Of a stretch of 64,000 nucleotides of DNA, positions 41,197 to 50,954 are shown piece after piece (within the stretch, counting starts at the first letter, position 1; each line of letters begins with the position of its first letter). The DNA comes from HXMU1420-13 sp024742815 (GTDB lineage: Bacteria; Bacteroidota; Rhodothermia; Balneolales; Balneolaceae). The position numbers were made by a program, and so were the translations under genes. The notes beneath the pieces are model-generated. The model did no database searches, was not told where the DNA came from, and saw only the letters and a program-made list of their open reading frames with translations. Where the stretch lies: positions 84,709 to 148,708 of the forward strand of contig JANSXX010000009.1 of assembly GCA_024742815.1 (NCBI GenBank). The letters are read 5' to 3'.

Positions 41197-42258
41197 ATGA
41201 AACGAGTCATAAGCATCATTGGTATCGCCGTTGTATTAATGATCATTGCCTATCCAAAAGTAAAGGGTTACTTCAATAATTCGTCTAATGCATCATCATC
41301 AGGTAGTAATAACAGCCCGTTATTGGTGGATGTATTTGTCATAAAAGCGGACACTCTAGACAACAAGATATTTACAACGGGAACACTCATCCCCAACGAA
41401 GAAGTGGAATTATCAGCTGAGAGCCCGGGAATTATTCAGGAATTATATTTGAATGAAGGGGCAACAGTTAGAGAGAATGAATTGCTTGTCAAAATCAATG
41501 ATAGAGATTTACAAGCTCAACTGACCAGAGCGGAATTTCGATTAAAATTAGCTGAGGAAAGAGAGCGTCGGCAAGAACAGTTGTTATCGAAAGGTGGGAT
41601 TAGTCAGGAAGAGTATGATGCAACCTTGAACGAGGTAAATGTTTTACGCGCCGAAGTTTCTTTAATTAAAGCACAGATTGAAAAAACAGAAGTAAGAGCT
41701 CCATTTTCAGGAATTCTTGGACTCAAATACGTGAGCGATGGAAGTTATATTTCGCCTACTACTCGCATTGCAACATTGCAGGATATAGATCCAATAAAGT
41801 TGGATTTTTCGGTCCCTGAAAGATATGCCGCACAAGTAAACATTGGATCCAACATTACCTTTAGTGTGCAAGGTATTGATGAAGAACTATCTGCAACCGT
41901 ATATGCAAAAGAGCCTCGCATCAATACAGAAACGAGAACTTTACAGGTGAGAGCAAGATCCGAAAATTCGAATGGAGCATTGCTGCCCGGCGCATTTGCT
42001 GATTTAGAACTCACCCTAGATACTATAAACGGTGCCTTACTCGTACCCACGGTTTCTTTGGTACCCGAATTACAAGGACAAAAAGTATTTCTACTTAAAA
42101 ATGGAGTTGTTCAACCACAAAGTGTGGAAACGGGAATCCGAACCGATCGAAAAATTCAAATTACTAACGGAGTTCAGGCAGGAGATACGGTGTTAACAAC
42201 GGGTCTTCTCCAAGTTAGACCGGGTATGAAGGTAATGGTAAATTCTGTGGTGGATTGA
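41197..42258 (+). CDS. RND efflux periplasmic adaptor
   Basis: A 353-residue membrane-fusion protein. An N-terminal membrane anchor (about residues 4-20) is followed by the barrel-sandwich lipoyl halves (VELSAESPGIIQELYLNEGATVRENELLVKI in family order, and KTEVRAPFSGILGLKYVSDGSYI), a coiled-coil hairpin between them, and a beta-barrel domain. It joins the inner-membrane pump encoded 1 base downstream to the TolC-like protein. Confidence 0.93.
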   Translation: MKRVISIIGIAVVLMIIAYPKVKGYFNNSSNASSSGSNNSPLLVDVFVIKADTLDNKIFTTGTLIPNEEVELSAESPGIIQELYLNEGATVRENELLVKINDRDLQAQLTRAEFRLKLAEERERRQEQLLSKGGISQEEYDATLNEVNVLRAEVSLIKAQIEKTEVRAPFSGILGLKYVSDGSYISPTTRIATLQDIDPIKLDFSVPERYAAQVNIGSNITFSVQGIDEELSATVYAKEPRINTETRTLQVRARSENSNGALLPGAFADLELTLDTINGALLVPTVSLVPELQGQKVFLLKNGVVQPQSVETGIRTDRKIQITNGVQAGDTVLTTGLLQVRPGMKVMVNSVVD

Positions 42259-42259
42259 T

Positions 42260-45200
42260 ATGAGTTTATCGTCAATTAGTATTCGAAGGCCTGTACTGGC
42301 AACTGTTTTTTCCATAGTAATTGTACTGTTTGGGATTATCGGATTTAATTATTTACCAGTTCGGGAATATCCGGCTGTTGATCCTCCAATCATTACGGTA
42401 AGCACCAGTTACATTGGCGCTAATGCTGATGTAATCGAATCGCAGATTACAGAACCACTCGAAGATCAGATAAATGGAATAGCCGGAATCAAAAATCTGA
42501 CTTCTGTGAGCCGAGAGGGAAGAAGTACCATAACTGTAGAATTTGAATTGAGTATCGATCTGGAAACAGCAGCAAGTGATGTTCAATCGCGAGTAGGGCG
42601 AGCAGTTGGTAATTTACCGCCCGATGCCGATCCACCGGTAGTTACCAAAGCAGATGCAAATTCCTTTCCCATCATTTTCTTTAACATTAAAAGTGATTCA
42701 CGCAATCTGCTTCAGTTAACCGATATTGCGGATAACTACTTCAAAGAGCGAGTACAAACCATACCCGGCGTAAGTAATGTTCAGATCTGGGGTGATAAGA
42801 CTTATTCGATGCGCCTATGGCTTGATCCTATGAAACTTGCTGCTTACGATCTTACTCCGTTGGATGTGAGAAATGCGCTATTGAATGAAAATGTAGAGCT
42901 ACCATCAGGTAGAATTGAAGGGCAACTTACCGAACTTACGGTAAGAACGATGGGTAGAATGACCTCGGTTGAAGAATTCAATAATCTGATTGTTAAACAA
43001 TCGAATGGAAGCACCATCAGACTGCGTGATATCGGATATGCTGAACTAGGGCCACAAAATGAGCGCACTATCTTAAAAAGAGATGGAATTCCGATGGTGG
43101 GAGTTGTACTCATTCCTCAGCCCGGTGCCAATCAAATAGAAATTGCTGATGAATTCTACCGTCGTGTTGCCAACATCGAAAAAGATCTTCCAGCTGATAT
43201 AGAAACAGCAACAGGTTTTGATACTACCACTTATGTTCGGGCTTCAATCAACGAGGTTCAACAAACCATATTTATTGCATTCATTCTGGTAATCACCATC
43301 ATCTTTCTGTTTTTGAGAGATTGGAGAACCACCATTATTCCGGTTGTGGTAATTCCAATTGCGTTGATTGGCGCATTTTTTGTGATGTACATCGCTGGGT
43401 TTTCAATTAATGTATTAACGCTTCTTGCTATTGTATTGGCTATTGGATTGGTGGTGGATGATGCCATCGTTGTGCTGGAAAACATTTACAGTAAAATTGA
43501 AGCCGGTCAGGAACCTACCATTGCAGGTATTATTGGCTCGAAAGAAATATTCTTTGCAGTTATTGCCACTACTGCCGCTTTGGTTTCGGTATTTATGCCC
43601 ATCCTGTTTTTAGGTGGAATTACCGGACGTTTATTTCGGGAATTTGGAATAGTGATTGCCGGCGCAGTTTTGATTTCATCTTTCGTAGCATTAACGCTTA
43701 CACCAATGCTTTCCACCAAATTGCTGAAGAAAAGAGAAAAGCATAATCGTTTTTACGAATTCACTGAGCCGTTTTTTGTAGCAATCAATAATGCTTACAA
43801 GCGCTCACTGGAAAGTTTTATGAAATTCAGATGGGTATCGTTTGTGATTATTATCGGTTCAGGATTACTCATTTATGGCTTAGCGAATTACATACCGAAA
43901 GAAATTGCACCACTCGAAGATCGTAGCCGCGTTCGTATGTTTTCGCAAGCCCCGGAAGGTGCTTCTTACGAATACATGGATAATTACATGGATCGTCTCG
44001 TTCAAATGGTTCAAGACAGTGTGCCTGAAGCCGAAGCTGTAATCTCAGTGACTTCTCCGGGTTTTGGGGCTTCTAGTTCGGTGAATTCCGGTTTTGCTTT
44101 CGCTATTCTGAAAGATCCTGAACAACGTGAAAAATCTCAGATGCAGGTAGCCGACGAGCTTTCGGAATTGGTAACCCTGCAAAGCGGTGCACAAACTTTT
44201 GTGTCTCAGGAACAGACTATTGGAAGCTCGAGAGGTGGATTGCCGATTCAGTATGTACTTCAAAATCAGAATTTCGAACGCTTGAAAGAGGCTATTCCTG
44301 CTTTTTTAGAAGCTGTTCGTGAAGATCCTACTTTTGGCTATCAGGATGTGGATTTAAAGTTCAATAAACCCGAACTACAACTTGAAATAGATCGTGATCG
44401 TGCACAAGCACTAGGAGTTTCCGTTCGGGATATCGCTTTAACGTTGCAATTATCCCTATCAGGACAGCGCTTCGATTTCTTCATCATGAATAACAAACAG
44501 TATCAGGTAATCGGGCAAGTTGGGCGAAATGATCGCGACGAACCGGTAGATCTAAGAAGTTTGTACGTGCGAAACAATCAGGGACGGCTCATTCAGCTTG
44601 ATAATCTGGTTAAATTGGACGAGCAAAGTAGTCCGCCACAATTGTACCGCTTCAATCGTTACGCTTCGGCTACTATTTCTGCGAGTCTTACCCCGGGAAA
44701 TACCATTGCTGATGGAATTGCAGTGATGGATGAAATTGCCGATCGGGTATTAGACGAAACATTTTCGACCTCATTAAGTGGTCCATCCAGAGATTATGTG
44801 GAAAGCTCTTCAAGTTTATTATTCATTTTCTTGCTCGCTTTGGTGCTTGTGTACTTAGTGTTATCCGCACAATTCGAAAGCTTTAGAGATCCGTTCACGA
44901 TCATGTTAACCGTACCACTAGCATTGGCAGGTGCACTTCTTAGTATGTGGTATTTCAATCAGACATTAAACGTATTTAGCCAGATTGGGATGATTATGTT
45001 GATTGGATTGGTTACAAAAAATGGAATCCTGATCGTAGAGTTTGCCAATCAACGACAGCGACAAGGTTTATCGATAAAAGAAGCTATTATGGATGCCTCA
45101 TCAGCTCGTTTCCGTCCCATTTTGATGACATCCATTTCTACTGTTCTTGGAATATTGCCCATTGCGCTGGCATTAGGTGCTGGAGCAGAAAGCAGAACTT

Positions 45201-45373
45201 CGATGGGTATCGCTGTTATCGGTGGATTGATTATCGGTAGTTTTTTAACGCTGTATGTTATTCCGGCTATGTACTCGATGTTTAGTCCGGTTAAATCGGA
45301 TGACGACATCATTGATGCAGAAACAATTCGCGAAGCAGAAGAAGAATATAGAAAAGAGGCTCAGCTAGTTTAA
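42260..45373 (+). CDS. RND multidrug efflux inner-membrane transporter
   Basis: A 1037-residue HAE1-type RND pump. It starts SISIRRPVLATVFSIVIVLFG (TM1), has the duplicated halves with large periplasmic loops, the TM4 proton-relay Asp pair in GLVVDDAIVVLENIYSKIE, and the C-terminal half LVTKNGILIVEFANQRQRQG. Length and layout match AcrB/MexB relatives. Substrates are likely hydrophobic compounds or antibiotics. Gaps of 1 base on either side show a single operon with the adaptor and the outer-membrane channel. Confidence 0.95.
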   Translation: MSLSSISIRRPVLATVFSIVIVLFGIIGFNYLPVREYPAVDPPIITVSTSYIGANADVIESQITEPLEDQINGIAGIKNLTSVSREGRSTITVEFELSIDLETAASDVQSRVGRAVGNLPPDADPPVVTKADANSFPIIFFNIKSDSRNLLQLTDIADNYFKERVQTIPGVSNVQIWGDKTYSMRLWLDPMKLAAYDLTPLDVRNALLNENVELPSGRIEGQLTELTVRTMGRMTSVEEFNNLIVKQSNGSTIRLRDIGYAELGPQNERTILKRDGIPMVGVVLIPQPGANQIEIADEFYRRVANIEKDLPADIETATGFDTTTYVRASINEVQQTIFIAFILVITIIFLFLRDWRTTIIPVVVIPIALIGAFFVMYIAGFSINVLTLLAIVLAIGLVVDDAIVVLENIYSKIEAGQEPTIAGIIGSKEIFFAVIATTAALVSVFMPILFLGGITGRLFREFGIVIAGAVLISSFVALTLTPMLSTKLLKKREKHNRFYEFTEPFFVAINNAYKRSLESFMKFRWVSFVIIIGSGLLIYGLANYIPKEIAPLEDRSRVRMFSQAPEGASYEYMDNYMDRLVQMVQDSVPEAEAVISVTSPGFGASSSVNSGFAFAILKDPEQREKSQMQVADELSELVTLQSGAQTFVSQEQTIGSSRGGLPIQYVLQNQNFERLKEAIPAFLEAVREDPTFGYQDVDLKFNKPELQLEIDRDRAQALGVSVRDIALTLQLSLSGQRFDFFIMNNKQYQVIGQVGRNDRDEPVDLRSLYVRNNQGRLIQLDNLVKLDEQSSPPQLYRFNRYASATISASLTPGNTIADGIAVMDEIADRVLDETFSTSLSGPSRDYVESSSSLLFIFLLALVLVYLVLSAQFESFRDPFTIMLTVPLALAGALLSMWYFNQTLNVFSQIGMIMLIGLVTKNGILIVEFANQRQRQGLSIKEAIMDASSARFRPILMTSISTVLGILPIALALGAGAESRTSMGIAVIGGLIIGSFLTLYVIPAMYSMFSPVKSDDDIIDAETIREAEEEYRKEAQLV

Positions 45374-45374
45374 C

Positions 45375-46703
45375 ATGAGAGTATTCAAACCTTTTTTGAT
45401 CATCACCATCATGCTTATTCCGGGTGCACTTTGTGCTCAAGAAGCCGATACCCTGGATATTAATGATGCAATACGTTTAGGGATCGAAAATAATTTTTCG
45501 ATTCAAATTGCCAGAAATAATCAGACTATTGCTTCCAATAATAATACACTTGGAAATGCAGGATTTTTACCTTCGGTAACTGCCGATGCATCGCTCACTA
45601 ATAGAATTCAGGATAACAGAACGGTATTTGCCGCCGGTACCATCCCCGACCGAGATGACAGAGGTGCAGAAACAACCGTAATAAATTACGGGATCGATGC
45701 AAACTGGACCATATTTGATGGACTGTCTATGTTTGCAGTTGCAGATCGGCTGGAAATTGAAAGCGAACGTTCTGAGCTGGAAACTCAACTTCAGATAGAG
45801 GCGGTTTTATCTGATATTATCAGCGGATATTTTCAAATTGTAGGGCAACAACAGGCGTATAATGTGCTAGAAAATACACTGGAAATAAGTAGAGAACGTA
45901 TTCGAATTGCAGAGACTAAGTTAGATTTAGGTTCGGGTTCCAAATACGATTTATTGCAAGCACAAGCCGATTTTAATGCCGATCAGGCCGCTTTAATCAG
46001 AACCGGAACCGGGTTAAAACAAGCCAAAGTTCTTGTTAATCAAATATTAGCTATTCCTGTCGACCAAAAATTCAACGTTCAATCGTTTATTCAATTAGGT
46101 GAACCATTAGATTTAGATCAGGTGTTAAGTCTCGCCAACGAACAAAATCTTCAACTAAACGCTGCGCGACTAAGCGAACAGGTTGCTGCATCAGAAATCA
46201 GAGAAATTACCGGTGAATGGTTTCCGCAAATCACTTTAGGTGGTGGCTATCGATTTAACCGAGTGGAAGCAACGCAAGGATTTAGTGAACTGAATGAGAG
46301 TTCCGGATTTAGTTACGGCATCACTGCTAGAGTCAATCTCTTTGACGGATTAAACAAAAGCAGAAGAAGGCAAAACGCCAGCGTTGAGTTAAAGAACGAG
46401 CAAATCAGAAATGAAGAGCAGCACTTTGAGATAAATGCACGAATTGTACAAACTTTCGAAGCGTATGATGATGCATTAGCTTTGATTCAATTAGAGGAAG
46501 AAAACCTCAATATCAATCAGGAGAGTTTGGATATCGCGTTAGAACGTTATCGTTTAGGCACCATCAATTCGGTGGAGTTGCGTGAAGCTCAATTAAGTTT
46601 GTTGAATGCCGAAAACAGACTTATATCCGCAAAAATCGAGGCGAAACTAGCAGAAACTGAATTACTTCGATTAAGTGGAGTGCTCGTAAACAGACTAGAT
46701 TAA
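45375..46703 (+). CDS. TolC-family outer-membrane efflux protein
   Basis: A 442-residue outer-membrane factor with a signal peptide (ending GALCAQ). Two structural repeats are seen, starting LDINDAIRLGIENNFSI and LDQVLSLANEQNLQLNAARL, with long helices that form the periplasmic tunnel and GGGYRFNRVEATQGF in a strand segment. Third gene of the RND operon. Confidence 0.93.
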   Translation: MRVFKPFLIITIMLIPGALCAQEADTLDINDAIRLGIENNFSIQIARNNQTIASNNNTLGNAGFLPSVTADASLTNRIQDNRTVFAAGTIPDRDDRGAETTVINYGIDANWTIFDGLSMFAVADRLEIESERSELETQLQIEAVLSDIISGYFQIVGQQQAYNVLENTLEISRERIRIAETKLDLGSGSKYDLLQAQADFNADQAALIRTGTGLKQAKVLVNQILAIPVDQKFNVQSFIQLGEPLDLDQVLSLANEQNLQLNAARLSEQVAASEIREITGEWFPQITLGGGYRFNRVEATQGFSELNESSGFSYGITARVNLFDGLNKSRRRQNASVELKNEQIRNEEQHFEINARIVQTFEAYDDALALIQLEEENLNINQESLDIALERYRLGTINSVELREAQLSLLNAENRLISAKIEAKLAETELLRLSGVLVNRLD

Positions 46704-46711
46704 TCGGAAAC

Positions 46712-47113
46712 TCAGAGATTAAATTTAAGCACTAGAGTGCGACCTTCATTCTTATATTCGGTTTCATCGGCATACTCTTGCATCAGAAACACTCCGCGCC
46801 CCGAAATCTTAAGTAAATTCTCTTCTGCCAGCGGATTTGGGACTTCTTCTGGTTCAAAGCCTGAGCCTTCATCGGTGGTTGTGATGGTAAGCACTTTGTC
46901 GTCCGCTTCGGCTGTAATAGTAGCTTTTTTAGAAGGGTCTAATTCATTTCCATGCACAACAGCATTGGTAGCCGCTTCACTTACGGTAAGCATAAGGCGC
47001 GCATAGAATTCGTCATCAAAACCAAGTTGCTCCTGCAATTCGTTAAGCAGATGTTCAACTCGCTCTAGTTCCTCATAGGTTGAGGAAAGTTCATATGTGA
47101 TTGTTAACTCCAT
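46712..47113 (-). CDS. RsbW-like anti-sigma / serine kinase ATPase
   Basis: A 133-residue GHKL-fold kinase of the RsbW/SpoIIAB type. The N box is VSEAATNAVVHGN, the G1 box TDEGSGF and the G2 box ISGRGVFLM. Such proteins bind and inhibit a sigma factor or phosphorylate an anti-anti-sigma factor; no STAS partner or PP2C is encoded here, so its partner is elsewhere. Converges on the RND operon. Confidence 0.9.
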   Translation of the reverse strand: MELTITYELSSTYEELERVEHLLNELQEQLGFDDEFYARLMLTVSEAATNAVVHGNELDPSKKATITAEADDKVLTITTTDEGSGFEPEEVPNPLAEENLLKISGRGVFLMQEYADETEYKNEGRTLVLKFNL

Positions 47114-47178
47114 ACCGAAATATTATCGGCTCAATACTATCACTTAACGAGGATATAACAAAACGAATATTTAAAGTA

Positions 47179-48189
47179 TCAGAAAGACAAATGTATATTT
47201 ATTGATGGATAGTAATCATTACTTCCAACCAATGATTGAGTGGATGTATAAACCATATAATTGGTACTCTTTCTCTCATGCTGATATTTAAATGCATGCA
47301 GTCCGTTATACAAGGTAGAAAATACACCTAGGCCGATATTTAGTACAGAAAGTGCTTTTTTTCTGGGATTCTTTTCATCAATATTTGTCCTTGGAAGAAA
47401 TGTTTCCTCTGGGTTTGACCTAATCTGATAAAATCTATCACTCGACCGGAATCCTTCTACGCCCGTGTAGATAGAAGCAATGCCAAAAGTGGCTGAGGCA
47501 ATGGAATACCAATATTTTTGATCTAAGGTGAGATCAGAGTTAGATGAATGAATAGCATTAGTAAATAAGATTTGAGAGGTAGCAAAGCCCGCTGAGATCA
47601 AACCATAGTCCCAACCAATTTTTTTGCTGGTTACTTTTTTCGTGCTTGGTATAAAACCTCCATAATACATTGGTTGAATCATGGCAGCTTCAATTTTTGA
47701 TAATCCGTACTTATTAAGCCAATTATCTAGAATGATAGAATTCATATTCAGGATGTATTCGAATTGAAATGAATCATTTAATGATTCTGCTACTTTCCTG
47801 CCTTCAGTTTGCTCTACCAGATAACCAACTGCACAAATAGCTCCTTTACTATCAATGAAATTTGGCCTGCGCGTTCCTAGACCGTATTCGTTGATCGGGA
47901 AACTTTTATTATTGATGTATTCATCTAAATAAGCTAATACTTTGTGCCTGTTTTTGATTTGCTGATCACTCAAATGTGATAGGTCAACATTAATTAGTAT
48001 TTGATATACATACTGAAGATGAGTAGTAATACGAAGTTCTTCGGTATCAAATTGATTTGGCGCTCGGTTAAATGCATCATAAAAACTTATATCACCAATG
48101 ATAGCATTTATAGACTCATCACCGGAATCAGTAGTTGTTAAAGATATGTTGAGCGCAATTAAAAGAGCAAAGATCGATTGAAATAGCAT
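47179..48189 (-). CDS. Exported protein of unknown function with CAVGYL domain
   Basis: A 336-residue protein with an N-terminal signal (residues 1-18). Residues of about 60-180 carry a recurring but unnamed domain: RRPNFIDSKGAICAVGYLVEQ, then SFQFEYILNMNSI and KIEAAMIQP. I recognise it from unannotated proteins in Bacteroidota and proteobacteria but know no function. The C-terminal half (180-336) has several moderately hydrophobic segments and ends in a beta-like strand SINIHLSF. Transcribed alone. Confidence 0.75.
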   Translation of the reverse strand: MLFQSIFALLIALNISLTTTDSGDESINAIIGDISFYDAFNRAPNQFDTEELRITTHLQYVYQILINVDLSHLSDQQIKNRHKVLAYLDEYINNKSFPINEYGLGTRRPNFIDSKGAICAVGYLVEQTEGRKVAESLNDSFQFEYILNMNSIILDNWLNKYGLSKIEAAMIQPMYYGGFIPSTKKVTSKKIGWDYGLISAGFATSQILFTNAIHSSNSDLTLDQKYWYSIASATFGIASIYTGVEGFRSSDRFYQIRSNPEETFLPRTNIDEKNPRKKALSVLNIGLGVFSTLYNGLHAFKYQHERKSTNYMVYTSTQSLVGSNDYYPSINIHLSF

Positions 48190-48425
48190 GTGATGTAAAA
48201 TGTATTAAACCCTAAAACTGAAAATATTAAATGTAAATACTTTCGCACTCACATTAATATGCTACTCTTTACATCCAATGCCTGAGAGTTAGATTCTTAT
48301 CGATCTGTATGCAAGAAAAGTTCACATACTCAGATAATACTCTCTTAATATGCTTTCCTTACTTTTCACCGATATTTGATCAGAAACCTCACAACAGATA
48401 TTTATCTGACTATTCATCCGAACTT

Positions 48426-49556
48426 ATGGCACAAAACGGCACTAATGGTAACGGTACGGGATTTATAGATTCACTCATCCCAAGTAGCTTTTTCACAATC
48501 ATCAAACAAGAACGGATCTTTATTGGATTAATAGGTTTGTTCTTTTTTGCTGCCGGAGTTTCATTCCCCTATGCAGAAATAGCAATGTGGGTTGGGTTTG
48601 TTTTCGCGGGATATTCGGCCATTGCAAACGACTCTATCCAAACAATTGGCACTTTTCTCGCATCTAATCAGGATAAAAAATGGTGGGCGCTGTGGATTTA
48701 TATTGGCGGGATATTTTTGGTTACGGTAACGGTAAGCTGGGTCATGTTTGATGGCGATGTTAGCTATCAGCGATTGTCAAGTAAAGGATTTAGCGAAGCC
48801 CCTACGTCATTTACATTTTTACAAGTAGCTGCACCGGTCTTTCTGCTCATTCTTACCAGAATGCGCATGCCGGTTTCAACCACATTCCTCTTACTCAGCT
48901 GTTTCGCGGCTGATGCAGAAGCTATTACTTCTGTATTGGGTAAAAGTTTAAGCGGGTACTTTTTGGCATTTGGTGCTGGTTTAATTGTTTGGTTAACGGT
49001 TACCAAAACACTCGAAAAGAAATTTAAAAGCAGCGAACCTGCTAAGTATTGGCTCCCAATTCAGTGGATTACATCCGGATCGTTATGGGCTGTTTGGGTA
49101 ATGCAGGATGCCGCTAATGTAGCTGTATATTTACCACGCTCGCTCGATTTAGGTCAATTTTTAGGTTTTGCACTCTTCATTTTCTTTGGATTAGGATTGT
49201 TGTTCTACTTACGTGGTGACCGTATTCAGCAAATTGTTACTGAAAAGTCGAGAGTAACCGATATCAGATCTGCAACCATTATTGATTTCATTTATGCCCT
49301 ATTGTTAGTGTATAAATTAACAGTGAGTACCGTGCCTATGAGTACAACCTGGGTATTTCTAGGATTACTGGCAGGTAGAGAAGTTGGGATGAGCGTTATG
49401 GATGCTTTAGGTATTGGTAAACCAATGAAAAAAGTACTCAAAATTGTATTCAAAGATCTATCCTATGCACTATTTGGACTATTGGTTTCGATCTTATTAG
49501 CTATTTCAATAAATGATGATGTTAGGGAACAGTTATTAAACGCCATCGGCTATTGA
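48426..49556 (+). CDS. PiT-like inner-membrane transporter of unknown substrate
   Basis: A 376-residue membrane protein with about 10 hydrophobic segments. Two halves each show a distant inorganic-phosphate-transporter (PiT) motif: AIANDSIQTIGTF and RMPVSTTFLLLSCFA in the first half, VMQDAANVAVYLPR and VPMSTTWVFLGLLAGRE in the second. In true PiT proteins these are GANDxANxxGT and PVSTTH. The frame is open to an ATG at 48309, but those 39 residues look like non-coding translation; MAQNGTNGNG at 48426 is used. Substrate unknown. Confidence 0.75.
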   Translation: MAQNGTNGNGTGFIDSLIPSSFFTIIKQERIFIGLIGLFFFAAGVSFPYAEIAMWVGFVFAGYSAIANDSIQTIGTFLASNQDKKWWALWIYIGGIFLVTVTVSWVMFDGDVSYQRLSSKGFSEAPTSFTFLQVAAPVFLLILTRMRMPVSTTFLLLSCFAADAEAITSVLGKSLSGYFLAFGAGLIVWLTVTKTLEKKFKSSEPAKYWLPIQWITSGSLWAVWVMQDAANVAVYLPRSLDLGQFLGFALFIFFGLGLLFYLRGDRIQQIVTEKSRVTDIRSATIIDFIYALLLVYKLTVSTVPMSTTWVFLGLLAGREVGMSVMDALGIGKPMKKVLKIVFKDLSYALFGLLVSILLAISINDDVREQLLNAIGY

Positions 49557-49581
49557 ATTTTCAAATAAAATGTATCATACT

Positions 49582-49617
49582 AAAGGGTACCTGCTTTTAG
49601 CACGTACCCTTTTTTTA
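49582..49617 (+). terminator. Terminator after the PiT-like gene
   Basis: AAAGGGTAC (49582-49590) pairs with GTACCCTTT (49604-49612), followed by a T-tract. Confidence 0.88.
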
Positions 49618-49690
49618 TTGATAAATCCTGCGTTCTCTTCGAAAGAAAACATCTACATACTATTAATCTTAACCCTAACAGGTTTTGCTA

Positions 49691-50191
49691 ATGAACGCGA
49701 CTGTACTTGTGCTGAATCAAGACTATCAACCACTGAGTATATGCTCGGTGCAACGCTCAATGAAGCTTTTATTCCTGGAAAAAGCTGAGTTATTGCACGA
49801 CGATCCTCATCGTGAACTACGTACTATCAGAGAGGCGTATCAATATCCGTCTGTAATTCGCCTCCGAAATTACATACGTATTCCTTTCACAAAGGTGGTT
49901 CTTTCTCGAAGAAATATTATGAGAAGAGATAATTTCACCTGTATGTACTGTGGGAAGAAATCTGATCTAACCATCGATCATGTAATTCCTAAAAGTAGAG
50001 GTGGAGGCGATGTATGGGAAAATCTAACTACTGCTTGCGAAAAGTGTAATGTGAAAAAAGGAAACAAAACGCCTAAAGAAGCAGAAATGCCACTTAAGAA
50101 AAAGCCGTACCGACCGGTTCCGATTACCTTTTTCAGAGATTACAATGGTAGTGTTCAGGAGCCTTGGAAGCCGTACTTGTACATGACCTAG
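49691..50191 (+). CDS. HNH endonuclease family protein
   Basis: A 166-residue protein with an HNH domain of the zinc-bound type: CMYCGKKSDLTIDHVIPKSRGGG then ENLTTACEKCNVKKG in family order, giving two CxxC pairs and the HNH metal site. The N-terminus VLVLNQDYQPLSICSVQRSMKLLFLEKAEL is the standard start of the chromosomal HNH family found in most Bacteroidota, whose role is not established. An in-frame TTG lies two codons before the ATG at 49691. It converges on the DsrE-like gene with a 4-base overlap. Confidence 0.9.
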   Translation: MNATVLVLNQDYQPLSICSVQRSMKLLFLEKAELLHDDPHRELRTIREAYQYPSVIRLRNYIRIPFTKVVLSRRNIMRRDNFTCMYCGKKSDLTIDHVIPKSRGGGDVWENLTTACEKCNVKKGNKTPKEAEMPLKKKPYRPVPITFFRDYNGSVQEPWKPYLYMT

Positions 50192-50721
50192 TTGAATACT
50201 AGAGGCACATATCCATTGTGCATATAGGTAGTAAATGTGGTTAGCATCGATAACGCTACAATTACGTCTTCATTCACTTCATTTCGTGCATACTGCCGCG
50301 AGAGTAGGGACTGTCCACATACATAGATATTAACGCCAGCTTCCTTAAGTGTAGCAATTAATTCGATATTCGGATTATCCAGCTCGTATCGCTTTTGGTA
50401 GGCCTCGTTATTTATGATAATATCGGTAGCTCCACCATGCACAATCACTGCTACATCTAAATTCTCAGCGTTTACACCGCCCAACCCATGAAGGTTCATC
50501 ATCCGGGCAACATTATTTAAACCAGGATTGATACTCTCCTTATCCCGTTGAAGCGTTTTAAGATCGATTACAATCTTGTACTCCATTTGAGAATCAAGAG
50601 AAGTTGCTCCTTCTATTTTATAGATACCGCCAAAGCTTTCAATGATCGGAAATTGTGCTTCCTGAGCGATAGTTGGGATTACAAATAGAATCGCAATAAG
50701 TAGTGAGAGGAAAAATTTCAT
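50188..50721 (-). CDS. Exported DsrE-like protein
   Basis: A 177-residue protein of the DsrE/DsrF-like sulfur-relay fold. The start at 50721 gives a signal peptide (MKFFLSLLIAILFVIPTIAQ); the frame continues 17 codons upstream without adding sense. The fold markers are DVAVIVHGGATDIII, the conserved Cys in GVNIYVCGQSLL and the end GYVPLVFN. Exported members are known but their sulfur role is not proved. Confidence 0.85.
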   Translation of the reverse strand: MKFFLSLLIAILFVIPTIAQEAQFPIIESFGGIYKIEGATSLDSQMEYKIVIDLKTLQRDKESINPGLNNVARMMNLHGLGGVNAENLDVAVIVHGGATDIIINNEAYQKRYELDNPNIELIATLKEAGVNIYVCGQSLLSRQYARNEVNEDVIVALSMLTTFTTYMHNGYVPLVFN

Positions 50722-50772
50722 AATAGAAAGAGGATGTCGGTTATAAGAAAAGATGGCTTGAAAACCGGACAT

Positions 50773-50804
50773 AAAAAAAGCCGGCTATTACTGCCAGCTG
50801 CTTT
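50773..50804 (-). terminator. Terminator of the glycosidase transcript (minus strand)
   Basis: AGCCGGC (50779-50785) and GCCAGCT (50793-50799) pair with one mismatch that is a G-U wobble in the minus-strand RNA. The minus-strand RNA then ends in a run of U. Confidence 0.7.
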
Positions 50805-50954
50805 TGTTTGAAGTAACTCCTTCAAATATACGATAGAGGTGGCGCGGTTTCCAAATGAAATTCATTATGCATAACTAATGATAAGTAAAAGTGAATAAAG
50901 TGATACTTAAGACTTATTTATGATAAATTAGATGTGAGAAATAACTCATTTAAA

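Noticed and set aside
48309..48425. N-terminal extension of the PiT-like protein from the ATG at 48309
   Set aside because: The 39 residues lack membrane or family character; the Met at 48426 gives a normal start.
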